From an uncultured Ruminococcus sp. (GTDB taxonomy: Bacteria > Bacillota > Clostridia > Oscillospirales > Acutalibacteraceae): DNA of 17,373 bases. Both the position numbers and the translations under genes were made by a program. Shown piece after piece: positions 1 through 7,625 of the stretch. The DNA lies in contig CAMKNF010000023.1 of assembly GCA_946414115.1 (NCBI GenBank), forward strand, positions 1 to 17,373, given 5' to 3'. The first letter of the stretch is position 1, and each line of letters starts with the position of its first letter. Under the pieces are notes generated by a model. The model was not told the origin of the DNA and did no database searches. It saw only the letters and a list, made by a program, of their open reading frames with translations.

Positions 1-43
1 TACTTGATGGTGACTGGAGTTCAGACGTGTGCTCTTCCGATCT
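1..43. other. Illumina index/read-2 adapter left on contig end
   Basis: Positions 10-43 match the TruSeq-type read-2 adapter as I know it, ending in GCTCTTCCGATCT. The preceding bases 2-9 (ACTTGATG) sit where an 8-base index would be, with base 1 as the T of the flow-cell primer. This is synthetic and not genomic DNA. Read on the minus strand in the pheT frame it encodes the familiar adapter peptide RSEEHTSELQS, so an automatic gene caller would append a false C-terminus to pheT. Confidence 0.97.
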
Positions 44-1366
44 GTCAAGCGTTACCATAAAACCGAGTCTTGTGAGTGTTTTAACAATTGTGTCGTTGTC
101 GATTTCAATTCCCGTGTATCGGTCAACGAACTTTTTGTCAAAGTCGAGCGTAACAGTATCATAATGGAAAGCGTACTCATCTGTGAGTGAAGATACAACC
201 TTAACGCCGCCGTCGTACTTTTTGAGAAGATATAAAAATCTTGCAATTGCAACGTCCGTCATTTCGGGGTCAAGGCACTTTTCGTAACGCATTGAAGCGT
301 CTGTGCGGTGAGCAAGACGAACGGTGGATTTACGGATTGAAACAGCGTTAAATGTAGCCGATTCAAGCGTAAGAGTAGTAGTATCGTCAACGATTTCAGA
401 GTCAAGACCGCCCATAATACCTGCGATTGCAACGGGGGTGTCATCGTTGCAAATCATCAGCGTGTTCTCGTCAATGTTGCGGTCAACACCGTCGAGTGTA
501 CGGAAAACAAACGGCTTGTCAAAACGCTTGATTCTGATTTTTTCAACCTTGCGTGAGTCGAATGCGTGCATAGGCTGACCCATTTCGAGCATAAGGTAGT
601 TTGTCAGGTCGGCAAGGAAGTTGATTCCTCTCATACCGCAGTAAAAGAGCCTTATTCTCATATTTACGGGGCTTAAGTTTCTCTTGATATTCTCAACCTG
701 CAAACAGCTGTAACGCTGACAGAGGTCGTCCTCAATCTTCATATCAACCTTTTTAAGCTCCTCATAAGCCTTTAAATCGTCAACGTCAAGCGGTTTTAAT
801 TCTCTGCCTGCAAGAGCGGCAAACTCTCTTGCAATGCCGTAGTGTCCCCAGAGGTCGGGGCGGTTTGTAAGAGATTTATTGTCAACCTCGAATACAATAT
901 CGTCAACCTCGTAAACGTCCTTGATGTCGGTGCCGTTTGCAACGTCGTCGGTAATATCCATAATTCCCGAGTTGTCGTCTGAAATTCCGATTTCAGCCTC
1001 ACTACAGCACATACCGTTTGAAGTAAAGCCTGCAAGCGGACGGGGAGCAATTGTAATATCGCCGATTTTTGCACCGACCTGTGCAAAGGCGGTTTTCATA
1101 CCTACTCTGACGTTAGGCGCACCGCAAACAACGTCGGTAAGCTCGCCGTTGCCTGCGTCAACCTTTAAAAGGTGAAGCTTCTTTGAGTCGGGGTGATTCT
1201 CAACCGACTTGATTTCGGCAACAACAATTCCGCTGATGTCCGAGCCTTTATGGAAAATCTCGTTTTCAACCTCTGCTGTTGAAAGAGAAAACTTGTGAAT
1301 AAGCTCAAGCTTGTCAATACCTGAAAGGTCAACAAAATCCTGAATCCAGTTCATTGATAAAAACAT
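44..1366 (-). CDS. pheT: Phenylalanyl-tRNA synthetase beta subunit, 3' part missing
   Basis: This is the beta chain of the cytosolic (alpha-beta)2 enzyme that charges tRNA-Phe. The 441 residues present cover the N-terminal EMAP/OB tRNA-binding domain (about 40-150, with ENHPDSKKLHLLKVDAG), the TNRPDLWGHYGIARE motif (167-181), the B3/B4 region involved in editing (about 215-385, with MGQPMHAFD and PVAIAGIMGG), and RTDASMRYEKCLDP (354-367). They end as the B5 domain begins. The rest of B5, the catalytic-like domain and the anticodon-binding domain are absent because the contig runs into adapter at base 43; the full family protein is about 800 residues. The ATG at 1366 is chosen because GGAGGG (1375-1380) lies 8 bases upstream; the in-frame ATG at 1354 is too far from it. 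It follows pheS after 14 bases, so the two are cotranscribed under the T-box. Confidence 0.96.
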
Positions 1367-1380
1367 ATTTGATACCCTCC

Positions 1381-2430
1381 TTATTCATCATCGGTAAACT
1401 GTGAAAGCGACTTAAGGCTTCCGCTGTTTAAATCTCTGATGTCCTTGATGCCGTACTTCATCATTGCAAGTCTTGTAAGACCAAGACCGAACGCAAAGCC
1501 TGTGTACTCTTCGGGGTCAATTCCGCCCTCTCTTAAAACGTTCGGGTGAATCATTCCGCAGGGGCAAAGCTCAAGCCAGCCGCTGTGCTTGCAGGAAGGA
1601 CAGCCGTCACCGCCGCAGATAAGACAGCTTATGTCAAGCTCAAAGCCGGGTTCAACGAACGGGAAGAAGCCGGGGCGCAGACGAACCTTGATGTCCTTTC
1701 TGAATACCTCGGAAAGCATAGTTTTCATAAAGAAAATGAGGTTTGAAATTGAAATGTCCTTGTCAACCATAACGCCCTCCATCTGGAAAAAGGTGTTTTC
1801 GTGGCAGGCGTCTGTAGCTTCGTTTCTGAAACACCTTCCGGGGAAGATAGCCTTAATCGGTACGCCGTTTTCAACAAGGTTTTTGCCGTACTTTCTGAGA
1901 ATAGCGTTCTGTGCGGCTGAGGTCTGTGACTTTAACAGCTGACCGTTGTCAAGGTAGTAGGTGTCCTGCATATCACGTGCAGGGTGGTGTTTGGGAATAT
2001 TGAGTGACTCAAAGCACTCGTAGTCGGTTACAACCTCGGGGTAGTCCTCAACGGTAAATCCCATTGACTTAAAGATTGCCTCGCACTGACGCTGAACAAG
2101 AGTAATCGGGTGATAAGAGCCTCTTGTAAGGTCTACGGGAGTTGTGATGTCAAACTGCGGCATTGACGCAATTTCACGCTCAACTTCCTTTTCCTTAAGT
2201 TCGGCGATTTTTTCTTCAATTTTTTCAGCCGCAAAGGTTTTGAGCTTGTTTACCTCTGCACCGAAGGACTTTCTTTCTTCGGGAGAGAGATCCTTCATTC
2301 CCTTTAACAAGGCAGTGATACTTCCCTTTTTGCCGAGATAAGCAACCCTGATTTTATCAATGTCAATAAGGTCGGCAGTTTCGGAAAGCTTTTTTGTAAT
2401 TTCTTCTTTTAAAACAGCGATTTGATCCAT
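1381..2430 (-). CDS. pheS: Phenylalanyl-tRNA synthetase alpha subunit
   Basis: This is the catalytic class II subunit, which activates Phe and transfers it to tRNA-Phe. The protein has 349 residues, normal for the family. An N-terminal coiled-coil arm (about 1-90) is followed by the class II core: SYHPIT (105-110), ARDMQDTYYL (151-160), motif 2 around GRCFRNEATDACHENTFFQ (198-216) and motif 3 GFAFGLGLTRLAM (311-323), with Arg320 conserved. A Cys-rich insert, CLIC then CPSC (Cys269, 272, 277, 280), with two more Cys at 289 and 291, precedes GMIHPNVL. The CxxC-x4-CxxC pattern suggests a metal knuckle; as I recall, many clostridial PheS proteins carry a similar insert. A GGAGG lies a few bases before the ATG. 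It is first in the operon, with pheT next, and is controlled by the T-box upstream. Confidence 0.97.
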   Translation of the reverse strand: MDQIAVLKEEITKKLSETADLIDIDKIRVAYLGKKGSITALLKGMKDLSPEERKSFGAEVNKLKTFAAEKIEEKIAELKEKEVEREIASMPQFDITTPVDLTRGSYHPITLVQRQCEAIFKSMGFTVEDYPEVVTDYECFESLNIPKHHPARDMQDTYYLDNGQLLKSQTSAAQNAILRKYGKNLVENGVPIKAIFPGRCFRNEATDACHENTFFQMEGVMVDKDISISNLIFFMKTMLSEVFRKDIKVRLRPGFFPFVEPGFELDISCLICGGDGCPSCKHSGWLELCPCGMIHPNVLREGGIDPEEYTGFAFGLGLTRLAMMKYGIKDIRDLNSGSLKSLSQFTDDE

Positions 2431-2441
2431 AAATACCTCCG

Positions 2442-2482
2442 TAATTTAAAAATAAAAAAGCCCCTGCGTAAACTACGCAGGG
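2442..2482 (-). terminator. T-box-controlled intrinsic terminator
   Basis: On the minus strand CCCTGCGTA pairs with TACGCAGGG across a 3-base loop (2482-2462). GC and a U-rich run (CTTTTTTATTTTT) follow, ending shortly before the pheS ribosome site. It is the off-state hairpin that competes with the T-box antiterminator. Confidence 0.93.
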
Positions 2483-2702
2483 ACGAAATAATCCGCGGTA
2501 CCACCCTGATTTTTGCATCAATTAGAAGCAAACACTTCCTTGACATATAACGGTGTCAGCCGTTGAAGCCTAATACAATTTTCAGCCTCACCGCTCGGGA
2601 GCGAACTTCACATTACAGGTACCGCAATGCGCTTTCAGCCAAGGCGCATATTCTCTTTAGCGGTACGCATTGAATGCTACTTTCTCCGTCAATGCGTTAT
2701 TT
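2442..2702 (-). promoter_or_regulatory. T-box leader (phenylalanine, UUC specifier)
   Basis: This tRNA-sensing leader sits in front of pheST. Reading the minus strand, the hallmark T-box AGGGTGGTACCGCG lies at 2507-2494 and is followed by an intrinsic terminator. Stem I can be drawn: GGAG with CUCC at the base, an AGUA/GAA S-turn element, and GUACCGC with GCGGUAC above it. The bulge on the 3' side reads GAAG-UUC-G, which puts UUC (2605-2603), a Phe codon, in the specifier position. By the known mechanism, uncharged tRNA-Phe pairs with UUC and with the T-box bulge, stabilises the antiterminator and lets transcription enter pheS. Confidence 0.95.
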
Positions 2703-2708
2703 TTTCTA

Positions 2709-2737
2709 ATAATAACACTATTTGTCGATTATTTCAA
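2709..2737 (-). promoter_or_regulatory. Promoter of the pheST T-box transcript
   Basis: The minus strand has TTGAAA (2737-2732), a 17-base spacer, and TATTAT (2714-2709). This puts the start near 2702, just before the first base of the T-box leader. Spacing and position both fit a housekeeping sigma promoter. Confidence 0.75.
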
Positions 2738-2815
2738 GTGTTTTGCCAAAATATTTTAAACGATAAAGCTTTATCTAATCTGCGTTTAATAATTAGAAAA
2801 CACACTAAAAAACAG

Positions 2816-2844
2816 TTGACACTACAGTGATTTTGTATTATTAT
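2816..2844 (+). promoter_or_regulatory. Promoter of the GntR/ABC transporter unit
   Basis: A consensus TTGACA (2816-2821), a 17-base spacer and TATTAT (2839-2844) lie about 45 bases before the GntR start. It is divergent from the pheST promoter. Confidence 0.8.
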
Positions 2845-2850
2845 AAAAGT

Positions 2851-2869
2851 GTACTAAAACTATTAATAC
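2851..2869. promoter_or_regulatory. Possible GntR (YtrA-type) operator
   Basis: GTACTAA (2851-2857), 5 bases, then TTAATAC (2863-2869) form an inverted repeat matching at 6 of 7 positions. It overlaps the expected transcription start just after the -10 box. YtrA-type regulators usually repress their own operon, so this is the most likely autoregulatory site. The assignment is inferred from position only. Confidence 0.45.
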
Positions 2870-2890
2870 AATACATTTAGGGGGTTAATT

Positions 2891-3268
2891 ATGTTTCAGA
2901 TTGATTTTGCTTCAAGAGTGCCTATTTATGAGCAGCTCTGCACGAACATAATCAAGTTAGCCTCAGCAGGAGTATTCAAGTCGGGCGACAAGCTTCCGCC
3001 TGTAAGAATTCTTGCCTCACAGCTCGGAATAAACCCAAATACTGTTGCAAAGGCGTACAGAGAGCTTGAAAGTCAGGGATACATTTTTTCCACAGTCGGA
3101 CGTGGCAGTTTCCTCACCGACAAGCTTACGGAGAATTGCGCCCAGAAGATGCTTGCGCTTGAAAATTTCAAGGAGGCGGCTAAAAACGCATGCCTGTTTG
3201 GCGTGAGTAAGGAGGAAATGACCGAAATACTCGAAAATACCTTTAAGGGAGGTAAAGATTTTGATTGA
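2891..3268 (+). CDS. GntR family regulator, YtrA subfamily
   Basis: This is a short DNA-binding repressor of 125 residues. It has an N-terminal winged helix-turn-helix (about 10-75), with PIYEQL at the start, SGDKLPPVRILASQLGINPN and TVAKAYRELESQGYI in the recognition region, and a wing GRGSF. A short helical tail takes the place of the large effector domain found in most GntR proteins, which is typical of YtrA. An AGGGGG ribosome site precedes the ATG. Its stop overlaps the ABC ATPase start by 8 bases, so the regulator and transporter are translated together, as in the ytr operon of Bacillus. YtrA-type regulators commonly respond to cell-envelope stress or cell-wall antibiotics; the signal here is not visible. 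Confidence 0.92.
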   Translation: MFQIDFASRVPIYEQLCTNIIKLASAGVFKSGDKLPPVRILASQLGINPNTVAKAYRELESQGYIFSTVGRGSFLTDKLTENCAQKMLALENFKEAAKNACLFGVSKEEMTEILENTFKGGKDFD

Positions 3269-4160
3269 GTTAAAAAACCTTACAAAGAGGTTTGACAAGG
3301 TCACTGCTGTTGACAATATGAACCTTACGATAAACGAAGGTTCTGTTGTCGGTCTTGTCGGCAGCAACGGCAGTGGTAAGTCAACCTTGTTAAGACTTTT
3401 ATCGGGTGTGTATCAGCCCGACGGCGGAGAAGTGCTTGTGGGAGGAAAAAAGCTTTTTGACAATCCTGCGGCAAAGGGCGAATGCTACTTCATTCCCGAC
3501 TTCCCGTTTTTCTACAACAACAGCACAATAAACAGCACCGCTTTTCTTTACAGAAATCTCTACCCGAACTGGAGCGAGGCACAGTTCAATCGCTTCTGCT
3601 CGGTTTTCCCAATTAAGCGAGACGCTAAAATAATCAATATGTCAAAGGGTATGCAACGTCAGGCGGCTCTTATTCTTGCCCTTTCAACCTGTCCGAAATA
3701 CCTTTTCCTCGACGAGATATTCGATGGTCTTGACCCTGTTGTTCGTCATCTGCTCAAAAAAATAATTATTGAACAGGTGTCGGAGCACAATATGACGGTT
3801 ATCATAGCTTCGCACAACCTGCGTGAGCTTGAGGATTTGTGCGACAGAATCTGCCTTATGCACAGAGGAAAAATGCTTATGGAGCGTGATATCGACTCCT
3901 TAAGACTTTGTTTCAGAAAGGTTCAGGTTGCGTTCTCGGAAATCCCGATGATGCCTAACATTTTTGAGGGAATTGACGTTGTGAACGTATGGCAGAACGG
4001 CAACGTATTTAACGTTACAATCAGAGGAACGGAAGAAGATTTTATGCCGCAGCTCAATGCGCTTAATCCTGCGTATATTTCGGCTATGCCGCTCACTCTG
4101 GAAGAAATATTTATAAGTGAAATGGGGGCAGCAGGCTATGACGTCAACAGTATCCTTTAA
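3261..4160 (+). CDS. ABC transporter ATP-binding protein (YtrB-like)
   Basis: This is the cytoplasmic ATPase subunit of an ABC-2 type transporter, 299 residues. Walker A is GSNGSGKST (34-42), the signature is MSKGMQRQ (127-134, in place of LSGGQ), Walker B is YLFLDE (147-152), and the switch His is H185 in IIASH. Asp80 sits near the usual Q-loop glutamine, a deviation I associate with YtrB-like ATPases. The start is TTG at 3261, supported by AAGGGAGG (3245-3252) with 8 bases of spacing; no better start lies nearby. The C-terminal 80 residues are a less conserved accessory region. Its 3' end overlaps the permease start by 23 bases. It probably powers export or an envelope-stress response by the next gene product; the substrate is unknown. 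Confidence 0.92.
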   Translation: MIELKNLTKRFDKVTAVDNMNLTINEGSVVGLVGSNGSGKSTLLRLLSGVYQPDGGEVLVGGKKLFDNPAAKGECYFIPDFPFFYNNSTINSTAFLYRNLYPNWSEAQFNRFCSVFPIKRDAKIINMSKGMQRQAALILALSTCPKYLFLDEIFDGLDPVVRHLLKKIIIEQVSEHNMTVIIASHNLRELEDLCDRICLMHRGKMLMERDIDSLRLCFRKVQVAFSEIPMMPNIFEGIDVVNVWQNGNVFNVTIRGTEEDFMPQLNALNPAYISAMPLTLEEIFISEMGAAGYDVNSIL

Positions 4161-6195
4161 AGAAAAGCTAAAGCAGGCGTACTCCGTTTTTAAATGGGAT
4201 TTAAAGTCCTGCTCGGGAACAATGGCGGTTTATGCTATTTTAGCCGCTGTTTTCACAACAATAATTTTAACGCTTTGCCTTGTATTCGGATTTTATGCAC
4301 AGAACAGTGTTATGTACGATACATATTCATATTCGCAGGCGATTTCTTCACTTGAAACTGCTCCCGATACGAATAACGCAATTGCAGTAGCGGTAAAGGT
4401 TTTCCAGATAATTGCGTCGCAGATGATTTATTTTCTGACGATAATTTTTGCAATAATCTACACAGTTAAGGTTTATTCTTATCTGCACAACAAGCGCAAG
4501 GCTGACCTTTACGGCTCACTTCCGATAAGCAGAATTATGCTTTTTGTTTCAAAGTCAGCCTCGGCTTATCTCTTTACGCTTATTCCTGCAATGTTCTTTT
4601 TGGGAATTATTTTTATAGTTTCAATGTGCTTTGGTCAGCCGATAGTCAATGAGGCTCTTAACATATACGTAAAGCTCCTTATGGGAACGCTTGCAAGTAT
4701 TTCGGCATACGGACTTATTTCCGTTTGCTGCGGAACAACGCTTAACTCGGTAATTATGTTCATTGCCGTTTGCATTGCTTATCCGCTTTCCGCAATGTTT
4801 ATCAAGGGCGTAGCCAACGGATTTTTCTACGGTAGCTACACGGGTGTTTTCAAGAACCATTTTATAATGAACGCTTTGAATCCCCTTGCCGCATATGACG
4901 GAATCAACATAATATACTGGCTGATTTTCTCTGCTGTCTGCATTGTAGCGTCTGCATTCCTCGTAAAGAGAAGAAAGGCAGAGCGTGCACAGGCTTCGTT
5001 TGCATATTACCTGCCCTGCCACATTGTAAAGGTGCTCGTATCGTTCCTTGTCGGAATGTTCCTCGGAGTGCTTTTCGGCTCGCTCAATGTACTCGGAAAC
5101 GGATATTTTGGCTTTGTGTTCGGATTTATACTCGGCAGTGTGCCTGCGTTTGTAATCGCTCACCTGATTTTCTATAAGGGCATTTCAAAGCTTATCAGGA
5201 CTTCAATTCCGCTCGGTGGATTGGTAGTCGTTGTTGTTGCGGTTATGGCTGTATGCAGTTACGATGTTTTCGGCTACAACGAGTTTATCCCAAAAGCTGA
5301 CGATGTTAAGAGTGCAGGACTTATTGACTCAAGCAACCTCTACAGAGAAAGCGACAGCAATTTAAATAAGATTGTCAGAAATTCGGCAGAGGATTTTACA
5401 GATAAAGAAAGAATTAATTCAATCATCAGCTCGCACAGCAGTATTATTGCTGACAAAGATTTTACATCGTATAAAAAGTTCCAGAGCGTATGGTACGATA
5501 TGTTTGTCTATAATATGAACATCGGTTTAAACGAAATGCGCTTCAGCTTCGCTTATAAAATGAACAATGGCAGTGTTATAACAAGAACATACCCTGCATC
5601 TGTATATGATTCATTTTCAACTGATACTATTGATACAAGTGAAATTGTAAACACAAAGACATACACAGAAAAATATGCTGCGGCTTTAAATGCAAATCAA
5701 AGCGATATTTCAAGCGTAACCGTAAAAACAAATGAAATGTCAGGCTGTATGTCCGATGATACGGAAAAGAGTAAAGAGGATTTCGGCAAGGTGGTTGAAG
5801 CTTTCCGCAAGGACTTCAAGGCTGATAACAGTGACATTTCCGTTGTGCTTGCTCCTGCTGAAGATGACGTTTCGCTCTATTCGGATTATTACGGACTTTC
5901 TTCTTATTACGAGGTCAAAGATTTTAAATATTATCAGAAAGAATATCCCGACGCAGTTTGCCTGCTTGAGGTGAATACGGGAGAAAACAGTTACTCAAAT
6001 CCGAGTGATTTGTTTACTGATATAATAGGCGGAAGCTTTTCGATATATGACAGTATGCCGAAGAAGGAAACCTACCTTATTCCCAAGAGCTACACAAATA
6101 CAATCAGCGCCTTAAAGGACATAGGTGTTCTAAACAGCGACAATACCATTAACGAGAAGAGCGATTATTACAAGTCGCTCGATGTATATTATTAA
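4138..6195 (+). CDS. ABC-2 type permease with large C-terminal ectodomain
   Basis: This is the membrane partner of the preceding ATPase. About nine hydrophobic segments can be drawn (near 28-53, 89-113, 138-165, 178-198, 203-223, 257-276, 296-315, 322-345, 355-375). They are followed by about 310 mostly polar residues rich in Ser, Asp and Tyr, presumably outside the membrane. The stretch after TM6 (KRRKAERAQ) and the overall shape resemble YtrC/YtrD-like permeases. I chose the ATG at 4138, giving 685 residues, because GGGGG (4124-4128) lies 9 bases before it; a GTG at 4117 would add 7 residues without a ribosome site. No second permease gene follows, so a homodimer is likely. The role of the ectodomain is unknown; substrate capture or sensing is a guess. 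Confidence 0.85.
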   Translation: MTSTVSFKEKLKQAYSVFKWDLKSCSGTMAVYAILAAVFTTIILTLCLVFGFYAQNSVMYDTYSYSQAISSLETAPDTNNAIAVAVKVFQIIASQMIYFLTIIFAIIYTVKVYSYLHNKRKADLYGSLPISRIMLFVSKSASAYLFTLIPAMFFLGIIFIVSMCFGQPIVNEALNIYVKLLMGTLASISAYGLISVCCGTTLNSVIMFIAVCIAYPLSAMFIKGVANGFFYGSYTGVFKNHFIMNALNPLAAYDGINIIYWLIFSAVCIVASAFLVKRRKAERAQASFAYYLPCHIVKVLVSFLVGMFLGVLFGSLNVLGNGYFGFVFGFILGSVPAFVIAHLIFYKGISKLIRTSIPLGGLVVVVVAVMAVCSYDVFGYNEFIPKADDVKSAGLIDSSNLYRESDSNLNKIVRNSAEDFTDKERINSIISSHSSIIADKDFTSYKKFQSVWYDMFVYNMNIGLNEMRFSFAYKMNNGSVITRTYPASVYDSFSTDTIDTSEIVNTKTYTEKYAAALNANQSDISSVTVKTNEMSGCMSDDTEKSKEDFGKVVEAFRKDFKADNSDISVVLAPAEDDVSLYSDYYGLSSYYEVKDFKYYQKEYPDAVCLLEVNTGENSYSNPSDLFTDIIGGSFSIYDSMPKKETYLIPKSYTNTISALKDIGVLNSDNTINEKSDYYKSLDVYY

Positions 6196-6210
6196 TCGAG
6201 GTTAGGTTTT

Positions 6211-6753
6211 ATGGAGTTATACAAGGGACGTCCCGAAGATACAGAAGGCAGGGAAGAAAGGGAAGTCAGGGTTTACGACTTGCTCGACAGCCTTGGTATT
6301 GAGTATTTCCGTACAGACCACGAGCACGCCGACACAATGGAGGCTTGCAACAGGATTGACGCAGTGCTTGACGTGGTAATCTGCAAAAATCTTTTCCTTT
6401 GCAACCGGCAGAAAACTGACTTTTATCTTTTAATGATGCCGGGTGATAAGCCGTTCAAGACGAAGGAGCTTTCAAGTCAGATTAACAGCGCAAGACTTTC
6501 GTTTGCATCTCCCGACGCAATGCTTGAGTACCTCGACATAAAGCCGGGTGCGGTCAGCGTTATGGGGCTGATGAACGACAAGGACAATCACGTGAAACTG
6601 CTTGTTGACGAAGATGTGCTCAAGGACGAATACGTCGGCTGTCATCCCTGCGTGAATACCTCAAGCCTTAAGCTGAAAACAGAGGACGTTTTCGGAAAAT
6701 ACCTGAAAGCCGTAAATCACACCGCAACAACGGTTGTGCTTAAAGGCGAATAA
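6211..6753 (+). CDS. YbaK/ProX-type prolyl-tRNA editing protein
   Basis: This is a free-standing deacylase-like protein of 180 residues. The YbaK fold covers nearly its whole length: a helical start with VYDLLDSLGIEYFRTDHE, the region around VVICKNLFLCNRQK with the candidate catalytic Lys59, KPFKTKELSSQ, and the C-terminal GCHPCVNTSSLKL, where HPxxNT is a family signature. Relatives (PrdX, ProXp-ala) hydrolyse Ala mischarged on tRNA-Pro in trans to prolyl-tRNA synthetase. The exact amino acid removed cannot be told here. It starts 15 bases after the permease stop with only a weak ribosome site (GAGGTTAGG), and is the last gene before the terminator, so it may depend on readthrough from the transporter genes. 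No functional link to the transporter is evident. Confidence 0.88.
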   Translation: MELYKGRPEDTEGREEREVRVYDLLDSLGIEYFRTDHEHADTMEACNRIDAVLDVVICKNLFLCNRQKTDFYLLMMPGDKPFKTKELSSQINSARLSFASPDAMLEYLDIKPGAVSVMGLMNDKDNHVKLLVDEDVLKDEYVGCHPCVNTSSLKLKTEDVFGKYLKAVNHTATTVVLKGE

Positions 6754-6767
6754 TTGAATAAAAAATT

Positions 6768-6812
6768 ATGACTGCAATCTGAGAAACTCTCTTGGTTGCA
6801 GTCATATTTTTG
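6768..6812. terminator. Bidirectional terminator between convergent genes
   Basis: ATGACTGCAA (6768-6777) pairs perfectly with TTGCAGTCAT (6796-6805), and an inner GAGA/TCTC pair sits in the loop. T-rich sequence follows on the plus side, and an A-run (6760-6765) gives a U-tract on the minus side. It therefore serves both the transporter/editing unit and the convergent membrane gene. Confidence 0.9.
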
Positions 6813-6824
6813 TTATATATATTT

Positions 6825-7484
6825 TTAACTTTTTATTCTTTCGGAAAAGCCTGCAAATGTACTGCCTAATTTCTGAATAAGCGACGCTGACAAAAACGCA
6901 ATATCAATAAACAGAATTAACCAGAGAATTGACAGGTGCAGCGGCTGTTCGTAAATACACAGGAACGGATAAGGTCCGTCAATCACGTAAAGCAGATTAA
7001 GAATAACGGCGGCAACAGCATAAATAAAGGTGGGAATTGTTGCGGCGAATGATAAGCCGACGTCGTATTTTGTGCCGCCCTCAAAAAGCACAAACGAAAT
7101 AAGCGAAAGCAGAGGACAGGAAAAGTGAAAGTAAAGGAAGTCGCCGTTGAACAGCATATATTCATATCCGCCCTCACCGAAAACGGGTGCAAAAATTGTG
7201 ACAACTACAACAAAAGTGACGTTCAGACAGCAAACGGAAATGTATTTCAGAGTCCTAATGGGCTTTGGTATATCGGGCTTTTTTGGCGAAAACAGTGAAC
7301 GAGCCGTAAAAAATGCAAAAACTATGCATACAGTCAGGGCAAAAATATTGCTGTCGGTAGTGTAGAAACTGAACATTTCAAGCCCTGTGCCGCCTGCACA
7401 GATTGCAGTCCCGATTATTTCCAGAACAATTATGATTACGTTTATGATAAGCGACATCGTAAGCCTGAAATTCCTATTTCTCAC
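6825..7484 (-). CDS. Six-TM membrane protein, possibly Pr6Pr-like
   Basis: This is an integral membrane protein of 219 residues, with segments near 9-30, 45-61, 79-100, 116-134, 143-166 and 184-203. Conserved-looking polar residues lie at segment edges: YTTDSN (41-46), HFSCPLL (120-126) and YPFLCIYEQPLH (172-183). A TxxSN motif after the first segment and a His/Pro-rich loop fit small six-TM families such as Pr6Pr or the FAR-17a/AIG1 group, but this is a weak resemblance. The start is GTG at 7484, with AGGGCAGG upstream at about 8 bases; an internal ATG at 7457 lacks a clear ribosome site. It stands alone, convergent with the transporter unit. No function can be assigned. Confidence 0.75.
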   Translation of the reverse strand: MRNRNFRLTMSLIINVIIIVLEIIGTAICAGGTGLEMFSFYTTDSNIFALTVCIVFAFFTARSLFSPKKPDIPKPIRTLKYISVCCLNVTFVVVVTIFAPVFGEGGYEYMLFNGDFLYFHFSCPLLSLISFVLFEGGTKYDVGLSFAATIPTFIYAVAAVILNLLYVIDGPYPFLCIYEQPLHLSILWLILFIDIAFLSASLIQKLGSTFAGFSERIKS

Positions 7485-7517
7485 AACAAAAACCTGCCCT
7501 TTTGAATCTATAAATTT

Positions 7518-7523
7518 ATTATA
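7518..7523 (-). promoter_or_regulatory. Possible -10 box of the six-TM gene
   Basis: A perfect TATAAT on the minus strand lies 33 bases before the GTG start. No convincing -35 box is found 16-18 bases upstream in this AT-rich stretch, so the call is weak. Confidence 0.35.
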
Positions 7524-7560
7524 AGCAGATTTTGATTTTTAATTAGTTTAAAAATATGGA

Positions 7561-7598
7561 ATGAAAAACAAAACAGGCACCATGACGGTGCCTGTTTT
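7561..7598 (-). terminator. Terminator of the B6/ECF/radical SAM operon
   Basis: On the minus strand AAAACAGGCACC (7598-7587) pairs over 12 bases with GGTGCCTGTTTT (7581-7570) around a 5-base loop, and GTTTTT follows. It lies 27 bases after the radical SAM stop codon and ends that transcript. Confidence 0.93.
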
Positions 7599-7625
7599 GA
7601 AAATGGGAAATATGGTGATGTGTTG

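Noticed and set aside
4621..5163. Long antisense frame (180 codons) within the permease gene
   Set aside because: It is the reverse strand of a clearly coding membrane gene; the peptide is charged and repetitive with no domain, and no ribosome site was seen.
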